DNA of 64,000 bases, from the IMG/VR virus record IMGVR_UViG_3300025853_008930, positions 1 through 64,000 of that record; one strand, given 5' to 3'. The DNA is from a virus. Numbering within the stretch: the stretch's first letter is position 1; every line of letters begins with the position of its first letter. Made by a program: the position numbers and the translations under genes. Positions 35,247 to 43,711 of this stretch are shown here, piece by piece. The notes under the pieces were generated by a model. That model made no database searches. It worked only from the letters and a program-made list of their open reading frames with translations, and was not told where the DNA came from.

Positions 35247-35494
35247 TACTGACCACCTACATTTTCTACCATCTTATGAATGTCTTTCCATTCCATGTTT
35301 CCTACATCCTTTAATGGAGAACCACCAATGGTTCCGTTATTCATCTTAGGAGTCGGACTATCAACAACAACAAAGCCGGACTTCATTAGTAAGTTATCGT
35401 CATTGTAAACTGCTTTCTCTAAACTTTCTATCTTAGCACTAAGGGCTTTAATAATCTCAAGTAGTTCTTGATTAATTGTATTTTCTTCACTCAT
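35246..35494 (-). CDS. Coiled-coil protein with scaffold-type C-terminal motif
   Basis: An 82-residue protein from ATG 35494 (the GTG at 35503 is less likely). A helix (NQELLEIIKALSAKIESLEKA) precedes a flexible region, and the protein ends MEWKDIHKMVENVGGQ. The scaffold ends MDWSDIHKMVGGI, so both share M-[DE]-W-x-DIHKMV. This is the second protein with the motif at the C-terminus and may be a second scaffold or core component. Confidence 0.6.
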   Translation of the reverse strand: MSEENTINQELLEIIKALSAKIESLEKAVYNDDNLLMKSGFVVVDSPTPKMNNGTIGGSPLKDVGNMEWKDIHKMVENVGGQ

Positions 35495-35499
35495 ATTTA

Positions 35500-35688
35500 T
35501 CACTTCATTTTATCCGCTAGGACAAACGGTGGACTCCCGTTATACACAAGAACCTTCTCACGGTTCTTATTAAAAATATATCCTATTGCGTATATTGCCT
35601 TTCCAGTATCCAAGTCTTTTCTTTCTCTCACAACTATTCTCTTAGTGTATAGAGGCAAGTCTTCTTTAATTATATTTTTCCAACTCAT
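35500..35688 (-). CDS. Tag-bearing small protein (MSWKNIIKED)
   Basis: A 62-residue protein made of the tag followed by a small beta domain (TKRIVVRERKDLDTGKAIYAIGYIF; KVLVYNGSPPFVL). No family recognised. It follows the 120-residue gene with a TGA/ATG overlap, so the genes are translated together. The tag is followed by the KED extension shared with several others. Confidence 0.6.
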   Translation of the reverse strand: MSWKNIIKEDLPLYTKRIVVRERKDLDTGKAIYAIGYIFNKNREKVLVYNGSPPFVLADKMK

Positions 35689-36044
35689 CTCTTTTCCTCC
35701 TTTGGTGGATATACTAAATCTCTTAGTTGTCTGTAAAGCAACTCATAGTCCTTACGGAGTTCGGTAGCCGAAGCGACTATATCTACATTCCGTTCATCCA
35801 TAGACTTCATTTTCTTTGTAAGTTTTTTATCGGACTTAACTAACTCTACATCTTTTAATGCTCTAATTAACTCACCTAACTTAGTAAAATCTTGACCAAA
35901 AAATTCTGTTGGTTGTGCGGCTTGTAGTGTTTTCTTTAGACGCTTAGTTTGTTTCTTATCTAATGTGTCTAATATATTCTTCTTTATTTTTTCTTCTTTC
36001 TTTATGGTAAATTCTTTACCTTCTTCATAATAATCCCATGTCAT
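35685..36044 (-). CDS. Helical protein with a weak tag (MTWDYYEEG)
   Basis: 119 residues. ATG 36044 overlaps the preceding stop (TGATG); GTG 36047 is in frame just upstream. It begins MTWDYYEEGKEF, keeping the M-x-W-D start but not the I-L-K part of the tag, so I count it as doubtful. The rest is helical and Lys-rich (KKNILDTLDKKQTKRLKKTL; LRKDYELLYRQLRDLVYPP). Unknown function. Confidence 0.5.
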   Translation of the reverse strand: MTWDYYEEGKEFTIKKEEKIKKNILDTLDKKQTKRLKKTLQAAQPTEFFGQDFTKLGELIRALKDVELVKSDKKLTKKMKSMDERNVDIVASATELRKDYELLYRQLRDLVYPPKEEKR

Positions 36045-39000
36045 CACTTATCACCTTTTTTTCCAATACCCATAGCCTGACTATAAAGAGACAGTATTCT
36101 TTCTAAATATCCTAGTGGTTCTGTTTTGTCATCTAATTGTCCTTTCTCATCTATTCTATTCAAATTAGTTTCTAGGGTTTTAAGTTGTTCTATTTTAAAA
36201 TCCACTACATCTATAAATTGAACTTCTAATCTATTTGCGGCCTTAACTGATTCTTCGTGTTCTTTTTCTAATCTTCTTAACTCTCTTAGATAGTCTCTAA
36301 ACTCATCAACTGCAAAAGCCGCTAATGTCATTCGACTGAAGCCTTCCTTTTCGGGGTCTAATACTTCTGCTGTCTTTTCTTCTTTTATTTGCCTTCCAAT
36401 ATCAAAAGCATCATATAACGAAACTAGTTCCTTTTCTCCCTGCCTTCCATCAATCATGGGTATGTATTCAAATCTTAATTGAGACAAGTCCATAAAGGTT
36501 TTATTTTTACTAAATGCTTCTATTAAATTCTCAATTCCTTTGTTTACTTCTTTGATATTCTCGTTATATCTATCAATGATTCCCTTAGACCTATCTCTAA
36601 CTTTATTGGTTAAAAGGTATTTTTCTATTGCTTTTTGTATATTTTTTAATGCATCTTTTTTAATTTTAGGAACCCTTAGAAGTCTTTTATCCTCAACCAC
36701 TATTAGTATATCACTAAGTTTTGGATATAACTTATCTATGATAGTGAATACCTCTTTGCCCGTCAATGGAACGATGTCTTTTGTTAAGGAAACAGGTAAA
36801 TCTAAATACATTTTTAATGCTCTTTCTGTTATTGTTTCTTCCAGTTCTCCTGTGGGTATTTCTTTAAGAGCATTAGTAACAATGACTTCTTTAGGCTTTC
36901 TTGCATAAGCCCCACCCTTAAAATCTCTAACATCTTTTTGAGTCATAAATTTAAATTCTTCTTTTACAGTCGTTAGTTTTCTTACAGTATTAGCATCAAT
37001 AAGTTCTCGTTCAATCTTTTTAGTATAGGCTTGTGCTATTTTTGCTATTCTTTTCTTGTCTTTTCCTGCGTAAATAGAATCTCTTTCTCCTTCTAATTGC
37101 CCTATTATATTTTGAAAACTCGCAAGCATTTCAGTAAAATCATCTAGTGCATCAAAAAGATTTTCTCCGGTTTCAGCATCTTTGATATTTTTCTTCAAAA
37201 ATTCAGAAATAGCCTTGTAGTTTTTTTCTGCCCTAGACTTATTTTGTTCGGCAAATTCTTTTTTCATCAATTGATTAGATTTCATTAATATCCGTAGTTC
37301 TTGACGAACCTTATCTAGTAATTTTTGTCCTTCTTTGCTTAGAGTTTTCTCCTTTATTTTTCCCTCTTTAGGGTCAAAATCTTGAAGACCGGCTATTGCT
37401 TTTATCTTCTTTTTGATTTGTTCTTCAGTATAATTCAAAATTTGTATTTGTTTAGAAGGTTTACCGGCTTTCAACTCTTTTTCTAGTCTTTCTGCCCTTT
37501 CTATGTATCTATCCCAAACCTGTTCTAATACTTCGGGAGTTGTTAGTTTTTCATTATCTTTTGATTCTATTGAAGGAAAGTAAGAAACATATTTTGGTTT
37601 TTCTATTTCTTTGTTATACCTCAAACCTTTTTCATCTAAGGTTATTTTCTTTACCATCGGTGTAACAGTTTTTGCCCGAACCTTCAAGTCTCCTTCTGTG
37701 TCTTTTTCATCATTCACAACTATGCTATCATCTACCGTTAATACTCCACTAATTATTCGCATTTTAGCAAGTCTCTCTAATACCTTGAAAAGACCTGTAG
37801 ATGCTTCTTCTTCTGCTTTTATGTATTTATTTACAACAGTCTTTGGTATTCCTATACCTGCAATCATCATTTTTCTGCGTCTATCTGTTATCTTTTTGAA
37901 TCTCTTTTCTTTGATACTTCTCAACTTCTTTCTTTTCTTTTTAGTTTCAGTATCTATACCTTGAACAGTTCTTCCTGTAAGTTCTTCAAATGTATCTGCA
38001 ACGACATCCATTACTTTACTATCTTTCAAAATACTACTAAGACCATCTATTACTGCTTTCAGTGTATTAACTCCTTTTTCTCCGTCAGCAAGTGGAGAGT
38101 CCCTAGCATCCCACATCCACTTTCCTTTTACTTTCTTAGCATCAAAATACCTAAACATTTCACCAGTATCTTGTTTCTTGAATTGTAATTTTTTTCTTTC
38201 TGCTTCTCTTTGTCTTCTTGAAGCATCCGATAACACCCCCGAACCTGCTCTTTTTCCTCTTATTCTTTCTTTATCAAAGACTTTTCTTCCAAACAACTCT
38301 CTTTTAGGGTATTTATCTTCCGAAAGACTAGATTCTTCCGGTTTTGTTTTTGGAGATTCTTCTTTTGGCTTCATCCTGTTTAAAACAATATTTATTCCAT
38401 CCATAATAAATTGAGGATTATCATAATTAGTATTTTTAAACATAGTTCTTAACTTATTAGAAGCACCAGTTTTACCGCCTTTCTCTAAGTTTTCTTTTAC
38501 TTCTTCAAGATTTTTCAACAAGAAATCAAAAAATTTAGGAGTGCTTTCACTAACTTCTTGTTCTTTTCTTTTGTCAGCAAACAATTTGTTATCTACTACT
38601 TCTTTTCTGTTTGCTAGCATATCTATGAAGTCTTGAATTTTCTTTCCTTTTTCGGGATTTTCTTTCTTTGTTTTGTTAAGAGCAGTAACTAGTTGATTGT
38701 ATATTTTGATATAAGTGTTTTTTATTTTTCCATATCCAGTGGTATCTTTCATTCCCTTCGGGCTTTCTTTACCCGACGCTAATCTATCTAGTTGGGTTTT
38801 TATCTGCTTATCGCTTAATCTCTTTCCTTTGCGCTGTAGCCTAATTGTTTTCTTAGACATTGTATCTAATACCCTTTTAACTTCGGGATTATCTTTGAGT
38901 GTTTCTAATTCTGCTACAGTGTCTTTACCGCTATAAATTCCCAACAATCTTTTTGGGCTTATTGCTTCAAAATCGCTTTCTTCCGGTGAAGTCGGCTGAA

Positions 39001-39421
39001 AAAAAGGTTTACCCTTTCTTGCTTTACGCCTTATTACTTCTAGTCTTCTTTCCTCAAACTCATCAATATTTTTTTTCTTTTTTGCATCGAATTTGGCTTT
39101 TTCTTTACTCCATAGTTTTAGGGCTTCGTTTTGTCTCTTTTGTCGTGCCTTTCTCTCTCTTTCCAATACTTTGAGTCTAACAGGGTCTAAATAAGGACTT
39201 TGTTTAAACTCTTTTTCTTTTCTTTTTTGTTCTTCATGCAATCTAACAGACTCAAAATATGCTTCTGCTTTTTTTCGTTGTTCGGGAGTTAGATTGTTCA
39301 TAACAATCATTTGAACCGGATTATATTTAAGAATAGCCTTATCCTGTAACTCTTCTATCAAACACTTCAAAAGAAAATGAAGGTCATCTTCTCTATTGTG
39401 TAAGATAGCCTTCATAAACAT
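36044..39421 (-). CDS. Giant coiled-coil protein (1125 aa), candidate internal or ejection protein
   Basis: Almost entirely charged helices, rich in Lys and Glu, with long coiled coils (RLHEEQKRKEKEF; EFEERRLEVIRRKARKGK; DEFRDYLRELRRLEKEHEES). ATG 39421 follows GAGGCGAT. No enzymatic motif was found. It lies between portal and ligase genes. Large helical proteins coded with portals are often internal core or DNA-ejection proteins, which is my inference. Three other genes of the same type lie nearby. Confidence 0.5.
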   Translation of the reverse strand: MFMKAILHNREDDLHFLLKCLIEELQDKAILKYNPVQMIVMNNLTPEQRKKAEAYFESVRLHEEQKRKEKEFKQSPYLDPVRLKVLERERKARQKRQNEALKLWSKEKAKFDAKKKKNIDEFEERRLEVIRRKARKGKPFFQPTSPEESDFEAISPKRLLGIYSGKDTVAELETLKDNPEVKRVLDTMSKKTIRLQRKGKRLSDKQIKTQLDRLASGKESPKGMKDTTGYGKIKNTYIKIYNQLVTALNKTKKENPEKGKKIQDFIDMLANRKEVVDNKLFADKRKEQEVSESTPKFFDFLLKNLEEVKENLEKGGKTGASNKLRTMFKNTNYDNPQFIMDGINIVLNRMKPKEESPKTKPEESSLSEDKYPKRELFGRKVFDKERIRGKRAGSGVLSDASRRQREAERKKLQFKKQDTGEMFRYFDAKKVKGKWMWDARDSPLADGEKGVNTLKAVIDGLSSILKDSKVMDVVADTFEELTGRTVQGIDTETKKKRKKLRSIKEKRFKKITDRRRKMMIAGIGIPKTVVNKYIKAEEEASTGLFKVLERLAKMRIISGVLTVDDSIVVNDEKDTEGDLKVRAKTVTPMVKKITLDEKGLRYNKEIEKPKYVSYFPSIESKDNEKLTTPEVLEQVWDRYIERAERLEKELKAGKPSKQIQILNYTEEQIKKKIKAIAGLQDFDPKEGKIKEKTLSKEGQKLLDKVRQELRILMKSNQLMKKEFAEQNKSRAEKNYKAISEFLKKNIKDAETGENLFDALDDFTEMLASFQNIIGQLEGERDSIYAGKDKKRIAKIAQAYTKKIERELIDANTVRKLTTVKEEFKFMTQKDVRDFKGGAYARKPKEVIVTNALKEIPTGELEETITERALKMYLDLPVSLTKDIVPLTGKEVFTIIDKLYPKLSDILIVVEDKRLLRVPKIKKDALKNIQKAIEKYLLTNKVRDRSKGIIDRYNENIKEVNKGIENLIEAFSKNKTFMDLSQLRFEYIPMIDGRQGEKELVSLYDAFDIGRQIKEEKTAEVLDPEKEGFSRMTLAAFAVDEFRDYLRELRRLEKEHEESVKAANRLEVQFIDVVDFKIEQLKTLETNLNRIDEKGQLDDKTEPLGYLERILSLYSQAMGIGKKGDK

Positions 39422-39430
39422 ATTATCGCC

Positions 39431-39658
39431 TCAAAATGGAATATTCTCTTTCTTACCTCTCCTCTTTTGTGGGGGTAAGATAACATCGGGAACATCATTA
39501 GATGCTCTTATTGCTTTATGAGTTGTATCCGGTGGTAGTCCACCAACAGAAAAATCACGATTCTTCGTGGTCTTTCTAGTATCATTTGCATTCTGTGTTC
39601 TAACTTTCGCTAATTCTTTCTTTAGTCTAATCTCTTTCTGTCTATTATCTTCTGTCAT
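39431..39658 (-). CDS. Small basic helical protein next to the portal
   Basis: A 75-residue protein directly after the portal gene, with ATG 39658 overlapping its stop (TTAATG). Lys/Arg-rich throughout (QKEIRLKKELAKVRTQNAND; PPQKRRGKKENIPF). No family motif. Position suggests a portal accessory or minor head protein. Confidence 0.4.
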   Translation of the reverse strand: MTEDNRQKEIRLKKELAKVRTQNANDTRKTTKNRDFSVGGLPPDTTHKAIRASNDVPDVILPPQKRRGKKENIPF

Positions 39659-41304
39659 TAACCTGTCCTCCTTTCACTCCTTCTATCTACATTTTGATTA
39701 CCTGCGTCTTCCGGTAATCCGCTTAATCTTTTATCCGGCCCAACACTCATAGAAGGTTTATTTCTAGTAGCCGGTGGATTTTCTTGTGGCTTACTACCGC
39801 CACCTTCTGCAAACATTCTTGTTTGTTCATCTAAATCTCTTTGGTCTAAATTAGAACCTGCTAGTGGGTCTTTTTCTATGGGTCTTCCATCATCATCCAT
39901 TTGTTGTTCATCTTCTTTTGGTTCGGGTTTCTTGTAAGTAAAGTTACCATCCTCATCCATATCAACTTCAAAGCCTAAGTTCTTTATTGATGCCGCAATA
40001 TTGACTTCAATCTCTTTCTTTCTTAGTCCTGCAATCTCATCTTCTTCTTCGCTAGGAGGCAACTTCAACTTCCAATCTGTAATGCCAAATTGCTTTACAA
40101 GATAAGGAAATACATATTCATTGTAAACATTCTGTGCCATTTGAACTGCTCTATTAGTTACAAGTATTTGCATACCTTCATTGTTTAAGCCGCCACTTGT
40201 AGTATTATCAGCCATGAAGACTTTACTGACACCATAGAACGCTGATATTCTATCTCTCAAATCATCCTTAACAGAAATATAATCCATTTCTTTTAGGCTA
40301 TCCATGAACTTAATCCACTCAACAGCACCTTTACCGCCTTCTGCTTCTATACCCATAACAGGAATAAAGTGCGGGTCTGCCTCCATCTTTTCTTTTACTC
40401 CTCTCCAAAAGGCTCTCATTGAATCCATGTTTCTAGTTTGAACCGCTAACAAACCTCTTGGCATTCTGCTCTTAGTATAGGCTGAATTGACATAGTTCTC
40501 CATAGCAATTAAAGTCATGATATGATTGTAAAGTGTAATTACAGGGGAAAAACCGTAAAGTCTTGAAGGACTATACTTACTAAAATGTAATACTTCTCCT
40601 TCGATGAAATACTGTTCATCACCTTTTGCTCGATTGACATAATGAATAGGCATAAGAGGAGAGCCACAAGTTTCACAACTATCGTGTGGTTCTGTTGAAA
40701 TAATATCTCTATGATGAACACAAGTAAATCCTTTGTTACCCTTTACGCCATCTTCATCGGCATAAATAAACATAGTAACAGGGTCGCCACGATACACTTC
40801 CTTAACACGGTGCATTCTAATTTTACCATTACCATCCAAGAAATATTCTTTGACCATAACTATGTATGCGTCATCCATAATATTCAAATCGTCTTCCAAT
40901 TCCTTCAACACATCAATAAATAATTGCTCGGATGAGTTTACATAACCCTCTAAGAACTTTTCAGCATATTCTAATTGCTTAACATCGGGTATTTTTAAAT
41001 CAGTAGAGCCACATCTTGAACACTCTTGAACAGGTCTTGTGTGGGTTTTTCCGCAATTGTTACACTTTGCTTCAAATGCTTTTTCCCAAACATAGCCTCT
41101 TCTGTAGACTTCCTGCTTTAGTTGAGTTATACAAGTTCTAACAATTACTGATTGTTGAACCATAGAATAGATGATGGGGGCTGTCATCATGTAATTGTTC
41201 TGCCTTTCTTGAATACCCATGTTGTAGATATTCCTGTCAGCAGGTTTCGGAGTAGTGCGCCTGAAAAGATTAGTGAAAGAGAACCGCCTTCTTTTTTCTG
41301 CCAC
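39658..41304 (-). CDS. Portal protein with two zinc-ribbon inserts
   Basis: A 548-residue protein, between the small head proteins and the 75-residue gene, with the portal hallmarks: an N-terminal region (YNMGIQERQNNYMMTAPIIYSMVQQSV), LKEMDYISVKDDLRDRISAFYGVSKVFM (stem and wing region) and a helix-rich clip to the C-terminus. Unusually, CNNCGKTH with CSRCGS near residue 80-100 and CETCGS near residue 210 form cysteine clusters not usual in phage portals. They are probably zinc ribbons in the wing. GTG 41304 is the start. Portal is strongly supported; the ribbons are plainly visible. Confidence 0.82.
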   Translation of the reverse strand: MAEKRRRFSFTNLFRRTTPKPADRNIYNMGIQERQNNYMMTAPIIYSMVQQSVIVRTCITQLKQEVYRRGYVWEKAFEAKCNNCGKTHTRPVQECSRCGSTDLKIPDVKQLEYAEKFLEGYVNSSEQLFIDVLKELEDDLNIMDDAYIVMVKEYFLDGNGKIRMHRVKEVYRGDPVTMFIYADEDGVKGNKGFTCVHHRDIISTEPHDSCETCGSPLMPIHYVNRAKGDEQYFIEGEVLHFSKYSPSRLYGFSPVITLYNHIMTLIAMENYVNSAYTKSRMPRGLLAVQTRNMDSMRAFWRGVKEKMEADPHFIPVMGIEAEGGKGAVEWIKFMDSLKEMDYISVKDDLRDRISAFYGVSKVFMADNTTSGGLNNEGMQILVTNRAVQMAQNVYNEYVFPYLVKQFGITDWKLKLPPSEEEDEIAGLRKKEIEVNIAASIKNLGFEVDMDEDGNFTYKKPEPKEDEQQMDDDGRPIEKDPLAGSNLDQRDLDEQTRMFAEGGGSKPQENPPATRNKPSMSVGPDKRLSGLPEDAGNQNVDRRSERRTG

Positions 41305-41341
41305 GACAACAACCCCCGTTTACTTTGGACTATTCTATCTA

Positions 41342-41575
41342 TTATAGAATCTTCGCAAAGGCTTTCCTCAATACATTTCTCCAATTACCTTTTTTTCTAC
41401 CATAATTTTTTGTTTCGTATTGTTTAGGATTTTTATTTGCATAAAGAGCCGCCATGTATTTTTTTGCCCTAGATTTGGACAAAGGGGTTTTATTTTTGGC
41501 CTTACCTGTATCGGTATTAATAACATAGTAGCCGTTTTTTCCGACTCTTAATTCATAAGGCAAGGCATTCACCAC
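41342..41575 (-). CDS. Small basic protein with the tag-like motif at its C-terminus
   Basis: A 77-residue protein. NGYYVINTDTGKAKNKTPLSKSRAKKYMAAL resembles short viral proteins with a Y-V-N-TGK-x-S-x-P-L-S pattern. It ends NWRNVLRKAFAKIL, whose W-R-N-V-L-R-K matches the tag in composition. It is the third protein with this motif near the C-terminus. GTG 41575 is the only in-frame start here. Function unknown. Confidence 0.5.
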   Translation of the reverse strand: MVNALPYELRVGKNGYYVINTDTGKAKNKTPLSKSRAKKYMAALYANKNPKQYETKNYGRKKGNWRNVLRKAFAKIL

Positions 41576-41856
41576 AACTTCTTACATGCTAGACATTTAG
41601 GTGTTGTGATTCTACCTTTGCATTGGTCACAATTATGTCTTGCTTTAAAATTAGCCCTACGCTTTTTGTTGGTATGAGTTCCACCGCCCCTATTCTTTCC
41701 TTTGCCTTTGTAATTGCCATATCCTTTAGCACCTGCATGAATCTTTTTTCCTTCATGAGTAAGCATCATAATTTTTTTACCTTCTCTATCGGAAGGATAT
41801 ACACGACCTACTCGCATGTCTTTCTTATCTTTTTTACACACATCGAACCAAGTCAT
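41569..41856 (-). CDS. Tag-bearing zinc-binding protein (MTWFDVCKKD)
   Basis: A 95-residue basic protein. After the tag, MRVGRVYPSDREGKKIMML is followed by a Gly/Lys-rich middle and CDQCKGRITTPKCLACKKLW, a likely four-cysteine zinc ribbon. Probably a nucleic-acid-binding protein. It overlaps the next gene. The tag fits the M-x-W-x-D-[IV] pattern, with cysteine at the seventh position. Confidence 0.6.
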   Translation of the reverse strand: MTWFDVCKKDKKDMRVGRVYPSDREGKKIMMLTHEGKKIHAGAKGYGNYKGKGKNRGGGTHTNKKRRANFKARHNCDQCKGRITTPKCLACKKLW

Positions 41857-42257
41857 TGCTTACCCCTCATTTGATTTTCTTTAGAACGCTTATCGTCTTT
41901 TATCGGGCCGCCTTTAGCCCATGTTCTACAAGACCTAGCCGAATGACATTTAAAATGGTGCATCCAACAATAACCTAATTTACCATCATCATCTAATTCT
42001 AACGGCATACATTTTTCCATTCTAGGACTAATATCAAACGCTACACAATTACCGCAGTTAGAATCCATAGCGGCTTCTACTGATGTATTCCAAAAGTCTG
42101 CAATATCTTCCCAATAATCTTCGGGCTTGTCTATATTAAGTGGGCCATATTGTATATGTTCTGCTTTTATGGCGGCATTTCTATTCTTAGTGTTTAACTT
42201 CAAATCCTGTGTTGCTCTAGGACAAGTAAGTTCCTTTAGAATAATATGCCAACTCAT
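41853..42257 (-). CDS. Tag-bearing cysteine-rich protein (MSWHIILKE)
   Basis: A 134-residue protein. ATG 42257 aligns with the tag; the frame is open to 42293. After the tag, CPRATQDLKLNTKNRN and YGPLNIDKPEDYWEDIADFW precede SNCGNCVAFDISPRMEKCM, GYCWMHHFKCHSARSC and TWAKGG, about nine cysteines and several histidines, suggesting a metal-binding fold. I have an impression of related proteins in marine phages but cannot name the family. Function unknown. Confidence 0.6.
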   Translation of the reverse strand: MSWHIILKELTCPRATQDLKLNTKNRNAAIKAEHIQYGPLNIDKPEDYWEDIADFWNTSVEAAMDSNCGNCVAFDISPRMEKCMPLELDDDGKLGYCWMHHFKCHSARSCRTWAKGGPIKDDKRSKENQMRGKQ

Positions 42258-42261
42258 AATA

Positions 42262-42678
42262 TCATCTCGGACTATGTGTGTAAATATCTCCATCTTTGTG
42301 CATGAATATTTTACCTTCTTTTTCTAATTTCTTCAAGGCCGCTTTAATCTCGGTTTCCTTTCCAAATTGTTTTAGGTTTTTCATTCCTAATGCTCCGCCC
42401 TCTTTCTTAATTTCTCTTAAGATTTGACGCTCTAATTTTGCTGTCTTCATTCTAGGACTAATGTTCATAAAGTCTGTCATTTCTTCGGGGTCTTTACCAA
42501 AAATAGATTTCTTAACCTTTCTTCGTTTAAGTTCATCAAAATCTGCACCTGTTATTTTTCCTTTCGGTTTAGCCACATCTAATTTTTTTTGCCCACCATA
42601 AAGCATCTTTTCATCTTCTTTATGAGTTCCACAATGGGCTTTCTCATCTTCTGTTTTTAGTATGTCTTTCCAACTCAT
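42262..42678 (-). CDS. Tag-bearing winged-helix protein (MSWKDILKT)
   Basis: A 138-residue protein. The tag is followed by a flexible part (KAHCGTHKEDEKMLYGG). The C-terminal 60 residues (LERQILREIKKEGGALG; ETEIKAALKKLEKEGKIFMH) look like a winged helix, a DNA-binding fold. The N-terminal tag suggests delivery of the DNA-binding domain into the capsid or host. ATG 42678 has a GGGG ribosome-binding site. Confidence 0.6.
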   Translation of the reverse strand: MSWKDILKTEDEKAHCGTHKEDEKMLYGGQKKLDVAKPKGKITGADFDELKRRKVKKSIFGKDPEEMTDFMNISPRMKTAKLERQILREIKKEGGALGMKNLKQFGKETEIKAALKKLEKEGKIFMHKDGDIYTHSPR

Positions 42679-43025
42679 CTTGTAAATCCCCTGCCTCTAC
42701 TTTTTGTTTTTTCTTTACTCGCTTCCTTTCTTTGCTTGGCGTAAGTGTGTGCCGCTTTTAGCCTTTTCTTTACTTTACGGTCTTTAGCATTTTTAACTGC
42801 GGCTCGTAATCTTTGCTCCACTAAATTGATTATTTGTGATTGTCTTTTATGAGACTTAGATTTGAATGCACTACTACTAAATGTTTCTTGAACATCTTTA
42901 ACGGTTCTAAATTTTACAGGAACAGTATCTTTTGGGTTTTCATCTGTGTATAATCTTCTTGCTGAACCTTTTGGTTTTTTACCCGTTCCTTTTTTCGGGT
43001 CAGCCTTCAAGATATTCTGCCACAT
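42675..43025 (-). CDS. Tag-bearing basic protein (MWQNILKAD)
   Basis: A 116-residue strongly basic protein. Tag, then a Lys/Gly-rich part, then KVKKRLKAAHTYAKQRKEASKE. It ends KSRGRGFTR. A DNA-binding or condensing role is likely from charge. It overlaps the next gene start. No family recognised. Confidence 0.55.
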   Translation of the reverse strand: MWQNILKADPKKGTGKKPKGSARRLYTDENPKDTVPVKFRTVKDVQETFSSSAFKSKSHKRQSQIINLVEQRLRAAVKNAKDRKVKKRLKAAHTYAKQRKEASKEKTKSRGRGFTR

Positions 43026-43336
43026 TATGCTCCCTTCCTCCTTTTGTAAGTTTTACAAGCGGCACAAGTTGGCCTACATCTTTGTTTAGTTCCTTTAGAA
43101 GCATCCGGTCTTCCGCAAGGTTTTGTTCCTTTTTTATCATCTTCACATGATTGACAAGAAACCCAACCTTTTGCTTTACCACTACCGCCTCTTCTTTGAA
43201 ACCATCCATGAAGACCGGACTCTTTTTCTCTCTTGAAATTGTCTCCGCCCTTTCTTCTTTGTTTCTTCTTATATCTTTTAGCACCGCTTCTTCTTCGAGC
43301 CTTGCTCTTTTTTTGAAGAATGTCCTGCCATGTCAT
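43025..43336 (-). CDS. Tag-bearing cysteine-rich protein with GLHGWF motif
   Basis: A 103-residue protein from ATG 43336; the frame is open to 43345. MTWQDILQKKSKARRR is followed by a basic stretch, then GLHGWFQRRGGSGKAKGW, VSCQSCEDD, CGRPDASKGTKQRCRPTCAACKTY. This G-L-x-x-W-F and cysteine pattern occurs in short proteins I recall from marine phages and large DNA viruses. Likely zinc-binding. The first 25 residues are paralogous to the next gene. Confidence 0.6.
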   Translation of the reverse strand: MTWQDILQKKSKARRRSGAKRYKKKQRRKGGDNFKREKESGLHGWFQRRGGSGKAKGWVSCQSCEDDKKGTKPCGRPDASKGTKQRCRPTCAACKTYKRRKGA

Positions 43337-43341
43337 ATTAA

Positions 43342-43572
43342 TCACTTCTTAGATTTGTTGCCCCAATTATCCGCACCAACTTTACGACATCTAACTAAAG
43401 CACCGCTAGCATAAGCGGAAGGCCACTTATCATATCTGCTACGAACTTTGTAATAACAAGCATCTTGTTTTTTATCGGACTTACGATTTCTGCGGCCTTT
43501 TTTCTTAGCCCGCTTAGAACCTTTTTTTCTTCGAGACTTACTCTTTTTTTGAAGAATATCTTGCCAACTCAT
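43342..43572 (-). CDS. Tag-bearing basic protein (MSWQDILQKK)
   Basis: A 76-residue protein. Residues 1-25 (MSWQDILQKKSKSRRKKGS) align with the neighbour at 43336. The body is DACYYKVRSRYDKWPSAYASGALVRCRKVGA, with NWGNKSKK after it, a short pattern common in viral genomes (I recall DACYHKVKSRY relatives in marine phages). Function unknown. Confidence 0.6.
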   Translation of the reverse strand: MSWQDILQKKSKSRRKKGSKRAKKKGRRNRKSDKKQDACYYKVRSRYDKWPSAYASGALVRCRKVGADNWGNKSKK

Positions 43573-43697
43573 TTCTTCATCACCTTTGGTTTATCTGCTT
43601 GTTCCCAACATCTCCTACAAAAGCCAAATGGGTGAACATCTCTTGTCATGTAACATCTACCACAATACTTGAATTGTAGTTTTTGTTTACTAATCAC
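43569..43697 (-). CDS. Small zinc-ribbon protein with non-standard start
   Basis: A 42-residue protein from GTG 43697, ending at TGA 43569. It contains YCGRCYMTRDV and FCRRCWEQ, a likely zinc ribbon. An in-frame ATA at 43715 lies nine bases after GGAGG, a better match to a ribosome-binding site than the GTG, and would give 48 residues. The stop overlaps the ATG of the next gene (ATGA). Confidence 0.5.
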   Translation of the reverse strand: MISKQKLQFKYCGRCYMTRDVHPFGFCRRCWEQADKPKVMKK

Positions 43698-43711
43698 CCA
43701 TTCTTTTGTAT

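Noticed and set aside
36540-39174. Plus-strand ORFs rich in Phe, Leu and Ser opposite the 1125-residue gene
   Set aside because: Typical antisense of Lys/Glu-rich coding sequence; not membrane proteins.
41187-41384. Minus-strand ORF overlapping the portal start
   Set aside because: It lies in another frame of the portal gene and its neighbour with no signal of its own.
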